Of a stretch of 64,000 bases of DNA, positions 15,601 through 24,533 are shown in pieces (the stretch's first letter is position 1; every line of letters begins with the position of its first letter). The position numbers and the translations under genes are program-made. This DNA is from Candidatus Nitrosotalea bavarica (GTDB lineage: Archaea > Thermoproteota > Nitrososphaeria > Nitrososphaerales > Nitrosopumilaceae), in the NCBI RefSeq assembly GCF_900167955.1, contig NZ_FUYK01000007.1, forward strand, positions 304,252 through 368,251. The letters run 5' to 3'. A model generated the notes under the pieces. The model was not told where the DNA came from, ran no database searches, and saw nothing but the letters and a program-made list of their open reading frames with translations.

Positions 15601-17514
15601 ATGTTGGATTCTACTTATGAGATAGGTCTTGGGAACAATGATCTCAAGACTAGAAGTGATGCAGCTAGAGATGGCATAAAATTTTGGGAAACGCAAGCTG
15701 CAAAACTCTACTGGTTTGAAAAGTGGCATACTGCTTTGGAATGGAATCCTCCATTTGCAAGATGGTTTGTAGGGGGCAAGATTAATGCTTCATACAACGC
15801 ATTGGATGTAACTGTAAAGAAAAATCCAAACAAAAAGGCCATAATATGGGAAGGCGAGGATGGAACAAAAAGAGAACTGACATATCAAGAACTGCTGTCA
15901 GAAGTGTGCAAGCTTGCAAACGTGCTAAAATCTCTTGGAGTGAAAAAAGGTGATAGAGTAACTGTTTACCTTCCAATGGTGCCTGAATTGATAATGTCCT
16001 TACTTGCATGTGCAAGAATTGGTGCAATTCATACTGTAATATTTTCAGGCTTTAGTGCCAAATCCATTAAGGATAGAGTGGAGGATTCCAAATCCAAAGT
16101 TATAATCACTTCCGACGGAGGAAAAAGACGTGGCAATATTATACAATTAAAAGATATTGTAGATGAAGCAATTTCAGACCTTGACTTTGTTGAACACATA
16201 CTTGTTTTAGAACACACAAAAAATAACATCGCTATGACAAAACGAGACAAAAAATGGCACGAACTAGTTGCAAGCATGTCGCCAATATGTAATGCAGAAG
16301 TGCTTGATAGCACACATCCACTTTACATTCTCTATACTTCAGGAACTACGGGAAAACCAAAGGGAGTATTACATGGTACTGGCGGTTATCTTACTCATAT
16401 TTACAGCACGTTCAAGTGGATTTTTGATATTCGGGATTCTGATGTTTATTTTTGTACTGCTGATATGGGATGGGTTACTGGGCATAGCTATATTGCATAT
16501 GGTCCGCTAATGCATGGTGCTACTCAGATAATGTATGAGGGAGCACTAGATTATCCAACACCTGCAAAAATATGGGAGATTGTATCAAGATACAAAGTTA
16601 CAATTTTGTATACTACTCCAACTGCACTTAGGATGTTTATGAAGTTTGGAGATGAACTTCCAAATTCAAATGATCTTTCTAGTTTGAAATTACTTGGAAC
16701 GGTTGGAGAACCAATCAATCCACAAGTTTGGAAATGGTATTTTAAAATAATCGGAAAAGAAAAATGCCCGATTGTAGATACATGGTGGCAAACTGAAACT
16801 GGAGGTGCACTGATCTCGCCAGTTCCAGGACTGGAAACAATTCCGCTAAAACCCGGTTCTGCAACAAGACCTGTTCCAGGAGTTTCATTGTCTGTAGTTG
16901 ACGAACATGGAAAAGAGGTAAAACCTGATTCCAAAGGGTATCTAGTAGTTACAAATCCTTGGCCTGGAATGCTCCTAACATTATGGGGAGATGATGAAAA
17001 ATACAAAACAGTCTACTGGACAAAGTACAAGAACGTGTACTATCCGGGCGATTATGCGATTAAAGACAAAGATGGATACATTTGGATGCTTGGAAGAGCA
17101 GATGATGTGCTCAAAGTGGCAGGACATAGGCTAGGTACTGCAGAACTAGAGAGTGCTTTTGTCTCCCACAAAGCTGTAGCAGAAGCGGCAGTATGTGGAA
17201 TACCGCATGAAGTAAAAGGTGAGGCCATCATATCATTTGTCGTACTAAAAGAAGGGATTACTACAACTATGCAACTAAAGGAGGAATTGACAAATCACAT
17301 TAGAAAAACAATAGGACCTATTGCAGCTCCTGATCAATTGTATTTTGTAAAAAAACTTCCAAAGACACGAAGTGGTAAAATCATGAGACGGCTCTTAAAG
17401 GCAATGGCAAAAAATGAACCAATTGGTGATATCAGTACATTGGAAGATGAAGCATCGGTAGATGAAATAAAGGCAGCACTTGCAGAACTACAACAAACAC
17501 TAGACAAGTTCTAA
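15601..17514 (+). CDS. acs: Acetyl-CoA synthetase (AMP-forming) family
   Basis: This protein has 637 residues, full length for Acs. The N-terminal Acs domain is followed by the AMP-binding motif TSGTTGKPKG. WWQTETGG holds the Trp that limits the acyl pocket to acetate or propionate, and the C-terminal lid carries SGKIMRR, the acetylation-target Lys of Acs. The reaction is acyl + ATP + CoA to acyl-CoA + AMP + PPi. In an autotrophic ammonia oxidiser it could recover acetate or activate 3-hydroxypropionate-like acids; the pocket Trp favours acetate. The start ATG at 15601 is immediately followed by conserved sequence. Confidence 0.92.
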   Translation: MLDSTYEIGLGNNDLKTRSDAARDGIKFWETQAAKLYWFEKWHTALEWNPPFARWFVGGKINASYNALDVTVKKNPNKKAIIWEGEDGTKRELTYQELLSEVCKLANVLKSLGVKKGDRVTVYLPMVPELIMSLLACARIGAIHTVIFSGFSAKSIKDRVEDSKSKVIITSDGGKRRGNIIQLKDIVDEAISDLDFVEHILVLEHTKNNIAMTKRDKKWHELVASMSPICNAEVLDSTHPLYILYTSGTTGKPKGVLHGTGGYLTHIYSTFKWIFDIRDSDVYFCTADMGWVTGHSYIAYGPLMHGATQIMYEGALDYPTPAKIWEIVSRYKVTILYTTPTALRMFMKFGDELPNSNDLSSLKLLGTVGEPINPQVWKWYFKIIGKEKCPIVDTWWQTETGGALISPVPGLETIPLKPGSATRPVPGVSLSVVDEHGKEVKPDSKGYLVVTNPWPGMLLTLWGDDEKYKTVYWTKYKNVYYPGDYAIKDKDGYIWMLGRADDVLKVAGHRLGTAELESAFVSHKAVAEAAVCGIPHEVKGEAIISFVVLKEGITTTMQLKEELTNHIRKTIGPIAAPDQLYFVKKLPKTRSGKIMRRLLKAMAKNEPIGDISTLEDEASVDEIKAALAELQQTLDKF

Positions 17515-17515
17515 C

Positions 17516-18010
17516 TTAGACTGAAATAATTTGCATCTTTGAATTTTCAGTAACATGAAATTTGTCTACAAATCCAGCATTTACTTCTAAAACATATTTT
17601 GCTTTTTTACCATCTGCATTTTGTACTGTACATGTGGCGGTCTCCAAAGCTGATTTGCATGGTGGAATATTCTTCTCCAAGTGTACGACATTTCCATCTG
17701 TGTCAAACCAAATTATGTCTAATGGAAATTGCATGTTTAGCATCCAAATTGGTACCACCTGCTCTTGACTAAATACAAAAATCATCCCCTGATCATCTGG
17801 GAGTTCATTTTGAAACATCAATCCTCTTATCTTCTGAGCATCTGTTTCTGCAATTTGCACATCTAATATCTTACTATCTATCTTTATGGTTCCTCTTGGA
17901 AAATTGACTTCTGAAAGTTTGGAATCTGCGGGAATTGTAATTACTCCTACTATACCAATTACAACTGCCGCAATTGCTATCGGGATTAAAACTTGGGCTC
18001 TAGTTGCCAC
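17516..18010 (-). CDS. DUF192 family exported protein
   Basis: This protein has 164 residues: an N-terminal membrane anchor or signal (~8-27), then a DUF192 domain of ~115 residues with its typical RGLMFQNELPDDQGMIFVF and WMLNMQFPLDIIWFD text and the two Cys near PPCKSALETATC. The family is widespread and its biochemical role is unresolved; members are usually exported. It is convergent with acs, with one base between the stop codons. Confidence 0.85.
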   Translation of the reverse strand: MATRAQVLIPIAIAAVVIGIVGVITIPADSKLSEVNFPRGTIKIDSKILDVQIAETDAQKIRGLMFQNELPDDQGMIFVFSQEQVVPIWMLNMQFPLDIIWFDTDGNVVHLEKNIPPCKSALETATCTVQNADGKKAKYVLEVNAGFVDKFHVTENSKMQIISV

Positions 18011-18072
18011 AAAAAACTAGTGTCAATGTCTAGTTAAAAACTAATGCAAAAATAACAGCATTTTTCTTGGAA

Positions 18073-18492
18073 CTAGTTTATCTTATCTTTGAAACTAGAC
18101 ATGTCTGTAAAGAAATTCTTGGTTTCCTGTCCTATGTCTTTGATGGTAGCACCGTTGTATACTTTTTCCAGATATTTTCCAGCAATTATCATGGGAACGG
18201 CAAAAGGTGTACTAAACGGATCTGGCGAAACAAGCATGATGAATCCTATCTTTGTAATCTTTTTTCCTGGTGATGAAGCTCTCTGGACTGAACCCAATGC
18301 ACGTGCAGTTCCTCTATCGTCCATTTTTCCAAGTTCAGAGTAAATCTTTGCTCTTCTGTGAAGGGAATCTCTAACTTTCTTTATTTTATCAATACTTGTC
18401 CTAACTCCTTCATCCATGGCCTCTCTTTTTAAAATAATAGTTAAGATTCCACACAAAAGATCACTCACAACTGGGTTAACATTTCTGATCAA
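18073..18492 (-). CDS. Hypothetical protein (139 residues)
   Basis: The frame begins at a TTG (18492), about 30 bases downstream of a minus-strand TTTATAATT, with an internal ATG at 18417 as alternative. The N-terminus VVSDLLCGILTIILKREAMD is helical, followed by a basic helix-turn segment (SIDKIKKVRDSLHRRAKI) and a Pro-rich hydrophobic part (MLVSPDPFSTPFAVPMIIAG). I do not recognise the family. It is divergent from the DtxR-type regulator gene, which could control it. Confidence 0.6.
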   Translation of the reverse strand: MIRNVNPVVSDLLCGILTIILKREAMDEGVRTSIDKIKKVRDSLHRRAKIYSELGKMDDRGTARALGSVQRASSPGKKITKIGFIMLVSPDPFSTPFAVPMIIAGKYLEKVYNGATIKDIGQETKNFFTDMSSFKDKIN

Positions 18493-18532
18493 CAGATTGG
18501 GTTATATGATTTCAAATGTAATTATAAAAAAT

Positions 18533-18988
18533 ATGAAAGAAAAGCGGGCTGAGAGGCTAGAATCCATAAAAGAGGCACATAAATCGACAAAAACCGATTA
18601 TTCTAGAATCGAAGACTATCTTGAGGTGATATCTGAACTTGTGGAACTCAAAGGATATGCAAATACTCTTGATATCTCAAGATATCTTAACGTCAGCGCT
18701 CCCTCTGTTACAAAGATGGTCCAAAAACTAGGTGATGGGGGATATCTCGAATATGAAAAATACAGAAGAATAAACTTGACACAAAAAGGTACATCCTTGG
18801 CAGATACCGTAAGGCAAAAGCACGGCACATTGCTTGAATTCTTTAGGATGCTTGGAATAAACCATGAAATCGCAAATCAGGACGTCGAAGGAATAGAACA
18901 CCATCTTAACCCGCAGACTATAAAACAACTAAGAAAGTTTGTTACATTTTTAAAATCCAATCCAAAAATTCTTGAAAATTTTCAGTAA
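18533..18988 (+). CDS. DtxR/MntR-family metal-dependent regulator
   Basis: A winged helix (YLEVISELVELKGYANTLDI with recognition helix SAPSVTKMVQKLGDGG) is followed by the dimerisation/metal-binding helices with the family text EGIEHHL. There is no SH3-like third domain, so it is of the short MntR type (~150 residues). Members use Mn2+ or Fe2+ to repress uptake genes. I chose the ATG at 18533 because TTATATG sits about 30 bases before it (18500-18506), which fits a leaderless transcript; upstream in-frame starts exist at 18506 and 18416. It diverges from the hypothetical gene at 18492. Confidence 0.85.
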   Translation: MKEKRAERLESIKEAHKSTKTDYSRIEDYLEVISELVELKGYANTLDISRYLNVSAPSVTKMVQKLGDGGYLEYEKYRRINLTQKGTSLADTVRQKHGTLLEFFRMLGINHEIANQDVEGIEHHLNPQTIKQLRKFVTFLKSNPKILENFQ

Positions 18989-20815
18989 CTAATCATGAAC
19001 AGTTACCTTGATGTCACTTTTTGACATCACGGCATCAATTAGTCTTCTTCCTGCGGTGGATTTTTTTGCAATTATTATCTTGCCATTCTTTCCAACTCTG
19101 GTAGACAAGGCATTTTTATCATTGACATAAATCTCTGCATCCATACCTGACTTTGATATGTCAACTTCTAAAATAAAATTATTTCCTGATTCTGACATTT
19201 CAAACCATTCTCCACCTCTTGAGGATTCTTCCTTTGGTACCACATCGATATGAACACCAAGCGTCTTCTCTAGATCATTTACTGTGACGCCACCGCGGCC
19301 AATGATGGATGGTATGGACTCTTTGTCTACTCGTACTCGTATACTGTTATTTGATAAAATTTCTATTTCTGCATCAGAATCAAATCTTCGTATCGTGTCT
19401 CTAATTTTTGATTCTGCAAGTTTTTCTATGCCGCCACTCTTACTTTCTTTTGATATTGGAATTACTATATTTTCTTCGCCGTATGTATAGATCTCATATT
19501 CTAGAACGTGGTCTTCGAAATTTCTAATTTCTATAACTGGTCTTGCCAAGTCTTGCTCTGTCATCCCTGTGGGAACCTTTACTTTGAATTCTAATTCATA
19601 TACTTTGGAAACTCTACCTGCTTGGATAAAGACAACTGTATCCAAAATATGTGGAATCATACCAAGCTCAACTTTTCCTATGAACCTCTGTATCGCATCA
19701 AGAGGAGCATGTGCATGTACAACTCCTACCATGCCAACACCTGCAAGTCTTAGGTCTGAGAATACTCTGAAATCATGAAATCTTCTTACTTCATCAAATA
19801 TTGTATAATCTGGTCTGACAAGAAGCAGTATGTCTGCGGCATTTTCGAAGCTTCCTTCAAGTTGTGTATATTGTGTTACCTTCTTGTTTACCGAAAGGTC
19901 TCTTGGTGACTCGAACGTCTTTACTATCTTGCCTTTGTTGGAGTAAAAATCTGCAAGGCTAGATGCAAAAGTACTCTTACCAGAGCCTGGAGCTCCTGAA
20001 ATTAGTATTCCTTCAGCTTCTTCAGAAATACGTTTCATTAACTTTTCAGATATTGTATACTGTTCTAATGACATTTTTACAATAGGATGAGTTATTGTGA
20101 TTTCATAACTGCTTGAAAACGGTGAATGTGTAACAACTACTCTGAAATCTTTGTATTGGATTACTATTACTCCTGATTTTGATATTTCAATTATGCCCAA
20201 TCGGGTGGCTCTTGACGCTTCCAAGATTTCTTTAGTAATTCCTTCCAAGTATTCTTTTGTCAGTATTGTTTCATCAATTTCTACTAGGGAAAATCCTCCG
20301 GGCTTTCCTCGTTTTGCAAGAGGCAGTGTTCCTTCCTTGAGGTGAATACTCATAGTTTGGGTGTCAAAGAATTTCTCAAATTCTAAATCTGAAATTTTTA
20401 TCTGCGGTTTTGAGTAGCTTGTCTTTACTCCTTCTACTTGAGCTACCAAAGCCTGAACATAATCTGCAGTGTAGAATGTAGCCCCGTTCTTTTTTGCAAT
20501 ATCTTTTATTATGGCATCAATTCTGCCATGTCTTGCAAGTTTAATATCTTCCATGCTGGGCCTCTCGCCTTCAAATCTTAGAATGATATTATTTTTTTCT
20601 GCAAGTTCACGAATTTTTTTGATCTCCTCAAGACCTACAAAACCATAATCCTTGTGTTGTGACGCCTGTGATTGCAATTCATCTAAAACTGCAACAGGAA
20701 TTATTATTTCACAATTTGTTAAAGTGCCTGCTTCAATTAACTTGGTAATCTCACCGTCTATTATGATGCTAGTATCTACTACGTATTTTTCCATAGTGGT
20801 AATCATTTTTAGCAC
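18989..20815 (-). CDS. PIN-domain ATPase (PINA type) with C-terminal KH-like domain
   Basis: This protein has 608 residues. Residues ~10-140 form a PIN domain (VVDTSIIIDGE, RIDAIIKDIA, TADY acidic residues). Residues ~230-480 form a PilT/VirB11-like ATPase with Walker A SGAPGSGKST and a FDEVRRFHDF Walker B/Arg-finger region. The C-terminal ~100 residues include a KH-like SIIGRGGVTVNDLEK. PINA homologues in Sulfolobus form hexameric rings that promote Holliday-junction branch migration. The natural start may be the ATG of MEKYVVDTS (20794). The gene converges on the DtxR-type gene with no gap. Confidence 0.9.
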   Translation of the reverse strand: MLKMITTMEKYVVDTSIIIDGEITKLIEAGTLTNCEIIIPVAVLDELQSQASQHKDYGFVGLEEIKKIRELAEKNNIILRFEGERPSMEDIKLARHGRIDAIIKDIAKKNGATFYTADYVQALVAQVEGVKTSYSKPQIKISDLEFEKFFDTQTMSIHLKEGTLPLAKRGKPGGFSLVEIDETILTKEYLEGITKEILEASRATRLGIIEISKSGVIVIQYKDFRVVVTHSPFSSSYEITITHPIVKMSLEQYTISEKLMKRISEEAEGILISGAPGSGKSTFASSLADFYSNKGKIVKTFESPRDLSVNKKVTQYTQLEGSFENAADILLLVRPDYTIFDEVRRFHDFRVFSDLRLAGVGMVGVVHAHAPLDAIQRFIGKVELGMIPHILDTVVFIQAGRVSKVYELEFKVKVPTGMTEQDLARPVIEIRNFEDHVLEYEIYTYGEENIVIPISKESKSGGIEKLAESKIRDTIRRFDSDAEIEILSNNSIRVRVDKESIPSIIGRGGVTVNDLEKTLGVHIDVVPKEESSRGGEWFEMSESGNNFILEVDISKSGMDAEIYVNDKNALSTRVGKNGKIIIAKKSTAGRRLIDAVMSKSDIKVTVHD

Positions 20816-20875
20816 CTTTTAACCATACCTGTATTTTCTTTAAGAATAATATAGCATGATATTGAAACACATATT

Positions 20876-21787
20876 ATGTCTGGAAGAAAAAATGACGTTC
20901 TTATAATCGAGGATAGTATGGCCACCACCATTTTACTAAGAGATTTTCTAAAAAAACTAGGATATGAAAATATCGAGGCGTGTACTAACGGAAAGACAGG
21001 GATTCGGGTGTTTTCTGAACTGGAATCTGCTGGAAAAAAGCCTATAGTTCTACTAGACTTTCATCTACCAGATATGAACGCAAACGAAGTGATGGCAAGT
21101 ATCTTTGACATTCGCCCTGACGCAAAAATTATCCTTGAAACTGCGGATTCCAAATCTGATGAGCAAATTAAAGGTGCTCTTAGAGGTGGGGCTTATCTCT
21201 ATATTGAAAAACCCATCCGATTTGAAAATCTCAAAAATGTCTTTGAAACTCTAGAACAAGAGAGAACTATTCTTGAGGAAAAACCCACTGATGATCTTGA
21301 AAGAATTACCTCACATCTAAAATCTTCTTCAAGGATGAGTTTTGCAAGACTTTCTGAATATTCTGGTACTGAAAACGATCTACTGAAAAAATGTCTTTCA
21401 CAGCTTGAAACTGAAAAAATCATAATAAAAATCTCTGATATAAAAGAAATCTTGTGTAATCAATGTAATTCATTAAGAATTCTTCCTAATTTTTTCTGTC
21501 CTGCATGTAATAGTACCAATTTTATGCAAGGAAAACTAATTGAGCATTTCAAATGTGGTAATGTTTCAGTTGAGGATTCTTACAAAGAAAACAAATGCCC
21601 GAAATGTCACAAGGAGATTAAGATCCTCGGAGTTGATTACAAATCCATGGATAATTATTATATTTGTAAAGACTGCGATGATAAATTTCCAGAACCAACA
21701 CAAGATTACTTTTGTGTCAAATGTAGCAATAGGTTTCCATTAGAAAAGGCAAAATGGATTTCAAGTCCAGGATACAAAACTATTTGA
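20876..21787 (+). CDS. Response regulator: receiver domain plus zinc-ribbon output domain (TackOD1-like)
   Basis: This protein has 303 residues. Residues ~5-125 form a receiver with the acidic pair (IIED), phospho-acceptor Asp in VLLDFHLPD, and Lys in YIEKPIRF. A helical linker (~140-185, winged-helix-like) follows, then residues ~190-295 with eleven Cys mostly in CxxC pairs (CNQC, CPAC, CPKC, CKDC, CVKC), that is several zinc ribbons. This matches the Thaumarchaeota-specific output architecture named TackOD1. The output is probably protein or nucleic-acid contact rather than a classical DNA-binding domain. It is convergent with the CheY-like gene and next to the kinase and HPt genes. Confidence 0.82.
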   Translation: MSGRKNDVLIIEDSMATTILLRDFLKKLGYENIEACTNGKTGIRVFSELESAGKKPIVLLDFHLPDMNANEVMASIFDIRPDAKIILETADSKSDEQIKGALRGGAYLYIEKPIRFENLKNVFETLEQERTILEEKPTDDLERITSHLKSSSRMSFARLSEYSGTENDLLKKCLSQLETEKIIIKISDIKEILCNQCNSLRILPNFFCPACNSTNFMQGKLIEHFKCGNVSVEDSYKENKCPKCHKEIKILGVDYKSMDNYYICKDCDDKFPEPTQDYFCVKCSNRFPLEKAKWISSPGYKTI

Positions 21788-21788
21788 T

Positions 21789-22175
21789 CTATTGTTTAAT
21801 GACCTTGGTGATAATATCTAATACTTCTTGAAAATTAAATGGTTTTAGAATATATGCTCTGGCACCTAACCTTAGACACTCTTTTACAGTCTGTTGATTA
21901 TCACTAGCTGAGATCATAATCACATTTGCAACTGGATTGAATTCAATTATTTCTTTGAGTACTGAAACGCCATCTTTTTTTGGCATTGCCATATCTAGCA
22001 AGACAATGTCTGGTTTTAATTTGATATATTCTTGCAAAGCCCCCTCGCCATTTTGTAGTTCTCCAGCCAGCTTGTGCTTGCCTATAGTTACAATGTCCTT
22101 CAAAACCATTCTGATTGCATCAGAATCATCAACTATCATAACACTGGCCATGCCATATAGATCATAATGTGTCAT
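21789..22175 (-). CDS. CheY-like single receiver-domain protein
   Basis: This protein has 128 residues, or 120 from the ATG of MASVMIVDDS (22151). It is a complete receiver with the DD pair, phospho-Asp in VLLDMAMPKKDG, Ser/Thr in MISASD, and Lys in ILKPFNF. There is no output domain, so it is a phosphate shuttle or binds a partner as CheY does. The HPt gene lies directly upstream on the same strand, 19 bases from its start, and the sensor kinase diverges just beyond, so these form one phosphorelay. No che or archaellum genes are in the window. Confidence 0.9.
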   Translation of the reverse strand: MTHYDLYGMASVMIVDDSDAIRMVLKDIVTIGKHKLAGELQNGEGALQEYIKLKPDIVLLDMAMPKKDGVSVLKEIIEFNPVANVIMISASDNQQTVKECLRLGARAYILKPFNFQEVLDIITKVIKQ

Positions 22176-22194
22176 ATATAATTACGAGTGTAAA

Positions 22195-22563
22195 TTAAAA
22201 ACCTGAAATGTCAGGATATGTTTGAATTATTTGTTTTCTGAAATTATCTATCTCTATGTTAGTACCTCCCTTGAAAAGATGATTCATTTTTTGAACAGCT
22301 TCCAAAATTATATCATGTGAGTCTTTCAACACACCGTGATTTATGACATGTTTTAAAATCAAATCACTTATTCTGGCAATCTCTCCTACTTTTTCCTGTC
22401 CCATCATGGGTGCCAAACCCTTGATTTTGTGCATATGTTTTTCAATCTCTGTTGATTTTTTATAGAATTGTTCATCATTAGCGCATGTAAGAAAGGCTTC
22501 TTTCAAACTGTTTATCTCTGATTGTATCTCTTGCCTTGCTACCTTTAGAAACTCTTCAGACAT
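22195..22563 (-). CDS. Histidine phosphotransfer (HPt) domain protein
   Basis: This protein has 122 residues, all helical, with the HPt signature H-x2-K-G (EKHMHKIKGLAPMMGQ) where the His near residue 45 accepts phosphate. Its size and four-helix layout fit a stand-alone HPt protein. It lies between the receiver gene and the divergent kinase gene, whose start is 50 bases away, so both probably share one control region. Stand-alone HPt proteins move phosphate between receivers; in this cluster the candidates are the proteins at 21789 and 20876. Confidence 0.82.
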   Translation of the reverse strand: MSEEFLKVARQEIQSEINSLKEAFLTCANDEQFYKKSTEIEKHMHKIKGLAPMMGQEKVGEIARISDLILKHVINHGVLKDSHDIILEAVQKMNHLFKGGTNIEIDNFRKQIIQTYPDISGF

Positions 22564-22612
22564 TTTGACTTCTTACTGCATAACAATTATACTAACTTTT
22601 ATACCGCTCTGA

Positions 22613-24502
22613 ATGGTTTTTTTATTTGTGAAACTTACACAAAAGACCTACCTACTACTTGCAGTCATAATTGGGGTCTCTGCCGTGAATCTCTATCTTC
22701 TTATATTTACATCTCAAGAAAATCAAGATGTTTTACATTCTATTAGTTATGCAAGTGATCTTAAAGTCATAGTTGAAAGAATTGGAGGTACTGCCAACTC
22801 AATTGCTGGTGGTAATGAAGCAGATAGACCTACTTTGGAAACTCAAGTATCTGATTTTGATACAACTTATGCAAAACTTGGAGAAGGTGGAAATATTGGA
22901 GGACTGAATATTGTTGCATCTCCATCTGAATTAAGACCCGCATATGATAAAGTGGGAGATCAATGGACTCCATACAAAGAAGATGCGGAAAAAATAAAAC
23001 AAGAAAATATTTTTGATGCGCATGTTGTGGATGATCTAAAATATGTACTTGGAAAAAATGGGCAGATGATTTCATTGACAAATGGTATTAGTAATGACCT
23101 AATGCCATTGGACAGAAATTACAATCCGCATAAAATTATTGCTCTTGAGATGACAAGTATTGCACAAGACATTGGTGAAAAAACATTATTGTATTCTATT
23201 GGTGAAGGTGGAAATGTTACATCTTCTCTGAAAAAAGATCGAATCACTTTTGATGCTGATTTGAAAAAACTGGAAGGACTTCCATTAAATGATACTGAAT
23301 TTGCAAATTATACTATATCTCAAGATACACTTGCAGTAATTCCTAGGGAAAACTCTGATTCTATACGACAACTTGATCCTTTATGGGAATCTGTCCGCGC
23401 AAAATTAATTTTTATTGAATCTAATACTTTACTATCAAAAGATTTTGGGGCTGCATTGACGAGCCTGAATTCACAAAGAAACCTATTACTTGATGCTACA
23501 TCAGACTTTGTAAACCAATGGAATTTACTAATAGATTCTAAACTTCATTCAAATGTCATAGTGGTTCAATTGTTAATAGTTGCAGATATTGCAGTATTTG
23601 TCTCAGTGGTATTATCCATTAGGCGCTCATTATCTCCTCTTGAATCTTTGACAAAAGTCATGGGTCGTGTCAAAGAGGGATTTTATGGTGAAAAAATTAA
23701 TTATTCATCAAAAGATGAGATTGGAGAATTAGCAGAAACCTTCAATTCAATGTCTTCTACCATACAGAAAAAAGAGGAAGAAGCAAAGAAAGTAGAGACT
23801 GCAAAAGATGAATTTCTTGCAATGGTTACTCATGAACTAAAAACACCACTTGTTCCAATTCAGGGATACTCTGATATCCTACTTGGCGAACACCTTGGTT
23901 CTCTAAACAACGCACAAAAAGAAAGATTACAAATAATCAGTTCTAGTGCTTCTACTTTGTTACAATTAATCTCTGATTTACTTGATGCGCAAAAATTGGA
24001 TCTTGGTCAACTAAGAATCAAGAAAGAGAGAAACAATCTCCAAGAGTCTGTAGAAAAAACAATAACTTCAATGCAGCCTCAAGCTGCGGCTGATAACATT
24101 TCTCTTACTTATTCTGTAGGAAAAGACATCTATGCATTTTATGACGATGTTAGAATTAAACAGGTGCTTACAAATCTAATCAAAAATAGCTTAAAGGCAA
24201 CTTCTCCAAAGACAGGAAAAGTCGAAGTAACTGTTGAAGAAAAAATATCTGAGGTAATAGTCTCAGTCAAGGATAATGGACGTGGAATACCAGCTGAGGC
24301 AACAGATGGGATTTTCAAAAAGTTCTATCAAGTTGATACTACCAGTACAAGAGAAAAAGGTGGCAGTGGTCTAGGATTGTCCATTTGTAAAGGTATTGTA
24401 GAAGCCCATGGTGGCAGAATTTGGATGGTAAGCGAATTATCAAAGGGTACGACATTTTCATTTACAATTCCAAAAACTGAAGTATATAAAACTCCGATAT
24501 AG
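22613..24502 (+). CDS. Membrane sensor histidine kinase
   Basis: This protein has 629 residues. TM1 is ~11-31 and a ~280-residue extracytoplasmic sensor follows. TM2 is ~318-338. Next come HAMP (~340-392), a HisKA domain with the phospho-acceptor in FLAMVTHELKTPLVPIQGYS, and an HATPase with N, G1 and G2 boxes (NLIKNSLKA, DNGRGIP, GGSGLGLSICKGIVEAHGG). The sensor is helical, rich in Asp/Gly-Gly-Asn segments, and unlike any ligand domain I recognise. The start may be the GTG at 22628 (VKLTQKTYLL), which gives a cleaner signal-anchor. It phosphorylates the neighbouring receivers (inference). Confidence 0.92.
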   Translation: MVFLFVKLTQKTYLLLAVIIGVSAVNLYLLIFTSQENQDVLHSISYASDLKVIVERIGGTANSIAGGNEADRPTLETQVSDFDTTYAKLGEGGNIGGLNIVASPSELRPAYDKVGDQWTPYKEDAEKIKQENIFDAHVVDDLKYVLGKNGQMISLTNGISNDLMPLDRNYNPHKIIALEMTSIAQDIGEKTLLYSIGEGGNVTSSLKKDRITFDADLKKLEGLPLNDTEFANYTISQDTLAVIPRENSDSIRQLDPLWESVRAKLIFIESNTLLSKDFGAALTSLNSQRNLLLDATSDFVNQWNLLIDSKLHSNVIVVQLLIVADIAVFVSVVLSIRRSLSPLESLTKVMGRVKEGFYGEKINYSSKDEIGELAETFNSMSSTIQKKEEEAKKVETAKDEFLAMVTHELKTPLVPIQGYSDILLGEHLGSLNNAQKERLQIISSSASTLLQLISDLLDAQKLDLGQLRIKKERNNLQESVEKTITSMQPQAAADNISLTYSVGKDIYAFYDDVRIKQVLTNLIKNSLKATSPKTGKVEVTVEEKISEVIVSVKDNGRGIPAEATDGIFKKFYQVDTTSTREKGGSGLGLSICKGIVEAHGGRIWMVSELSKGTTFSFTIPKTEVYKTPI

Positions 24503-24533
24503 GAATAGACTTGATTGTTATAATTCCAACAAA

